From an uncultured Christensenella sp. (GTDB lineage: Bacteria > Bacillota > Clostridia > Christensenellales > Borkfalkiaceae), in assembly GCA_910579585.1 (NCBI GenBank), contig CAJTVA010000009.1:1-37963 (forward strand): a DNA stretch of 37,963 nucleotides, in the 5' to 3' direction. The notes beneath the pieces were generated by a model. That model saw only the letters and a list, made by a program, of their open reading frames with translations, searched no databases and was not told the origin of the DNA. Positions within the stretch are counted from its first letter, which is position 1; every line of letters begins with the position of its first letter. Below, piece after piece: positions 37,691-37,963 of the stretch. The translations under genes and the position numbers were made by a program.

Positions 37691-37691
37691 T

Positions 37692-37720
37692 TTGACATAT
37701 TGAGTATACTCAATTATAAT
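37692..37720 (+). promoter_or_regulatory. Promoter with operator as its spacer
   Basis: Consensus -35 TTGACA (37692-37697), 17-bp spacer, consensus -10 TATAAT (37715-37720). The spacer is the 16-bp perfect palindrome attgagta-tactcaat (37699-37714). Confidence 0.85.
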
Positions 37721-37738
37721 AATAGGCGGGGTGCCCAA

Positions 37739-37963
37739 ATGAATAAAGAATGTAGAAATTGCAAGTTTTTCGACGCATTTTTTACTAAAATCGGGTTTTC
37801 GTATTTTCAAACCAATTGCGGACGGTGTTGGGAAGTCAAGGAAATTGTAGAAATACGGGAATTTTGTGAAAGGTGGGAAGCCAAACCCTCGAACCCTGTA
37901 CAAGAGCGCATAAGTGTTATGACTGCGTTAGACAACGCTATGTCTCAAATCTGCGAAATAAAA
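37739..37963 (+). CDS. Cys-rich small protein, 3' truncated by window edge
   Basis: Seventy-five residues are visible, and the frame is still open at the window end. GGGGTG lies 5 nt before the ATG. A Cys-xx-Cys pair (ECRNCKFF) is followed by CGRCW and a Cys in REFCERW, a likely metal-binding site. The later part is helical. It is divergent from an XRE repressor and has an operator-bearing consensus promoter, so it is the regulated target. I do not recognise the family. Confidence 0.7.
   Translation, partial: MNKECRNCKFFDAFFTKIGFSYFQTNCGRCWEVKEIVEIREFCERWEAKPSNPVQERISVMTALDNAMSQICEIK

Noticed and set aside
1..37963. CRISPR array, rRNA genes or complete tRNA genes
   Set aside because: No regularly spaced repeats, rRNA-like stretches or complete cloverleaf were seen on either strand; only the tRNA-Thr 3' half at 4160-4204 is present.

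Overview
The window looks like the chromosome of an uncultured endospore-forming member of the Clostridia. The host part carries spoVB, yabP-yabQ-divIC and a conserved Clostridia-type Cys-rich protein. Most start codons have Shine-Dalgarno sequences. The promoters are sigma-A-like and nearly always have 17-bp spacers. The first 4.16 kb is visibly more AT-rich than the rest.

Positions 1-4160 are the right end of an integrative element. It holds the 3' part of a uracil-DNA-glycosylase-superfamily gene, small unknown ORFs, an excisionase-like HTH gene, a tyrosine integrase with an extra HTH domain spliced into it, and a convergent HUH rolling-circle Rep gene. It ends at 4160-4204 in the 3' half of a tRNA-Thr(CGT) gene, from the anticodon loop to CCA. 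Strand exchange therefore took place in the anticodon loop, and the intact tRNA copy should lie left of the window.

Host genes start at about 4.2 kb. A membrane-anchored SPOR-like protein and a polysaccharide deacetylase come first. The minus-strand pyrimidine operon follows in the order pyrB-pyrC-pyrF-pyrK-(membrane/PH-like protein)-pyrD-pyrE. Its leader encodes a 19-residue peptide overlapping a terminator, which resembles the enterobacterial pyrBI attenuator rather than PyrR control. Three copies of a roughly 37-bp repeat sit in its gaps. Next come a metallophosphoesterase, a Cys-rich protein, a LysM protein, spoVB, two half-size TSUP permease genes, a giant three-domain surface lipoprotein, a small monooxygenase, an RsmF-like methyltransferase, a DEDDh exonuclease-BRCT protein, an unknown protein, serS and a CtpE-like P-type ATPase.

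The right part has small XRE repressor modules (28.7-29.5 kb and 37.1-37.9 kb), gyrB-gyrA, a zinc-ribbon protein, an M50-like membrane protease, a Ppx/GppA phosphatase and the divIC-yabQ-yabP cluster. Three XRE modules share one design: a divergent promoter whose -35/-10 spacer is a palindromic operator.

The least explained signal is a dispersed 175-bp element. It occurs once as nearly the whole 5' leader of the P-type ATPase gene (25746-25921) and once in the same sense between yabP and yabQ (36619-36793). The two copies differ by compensatory changes in their hairpins and both preserve a pair of mutually exclusive hairpins, which suggests a mobile or duplicated structured RNA. Several host genes also start only 6-10 nt after the -10 box with no ribosome-binding site, which predicts leaderless mRNAs.
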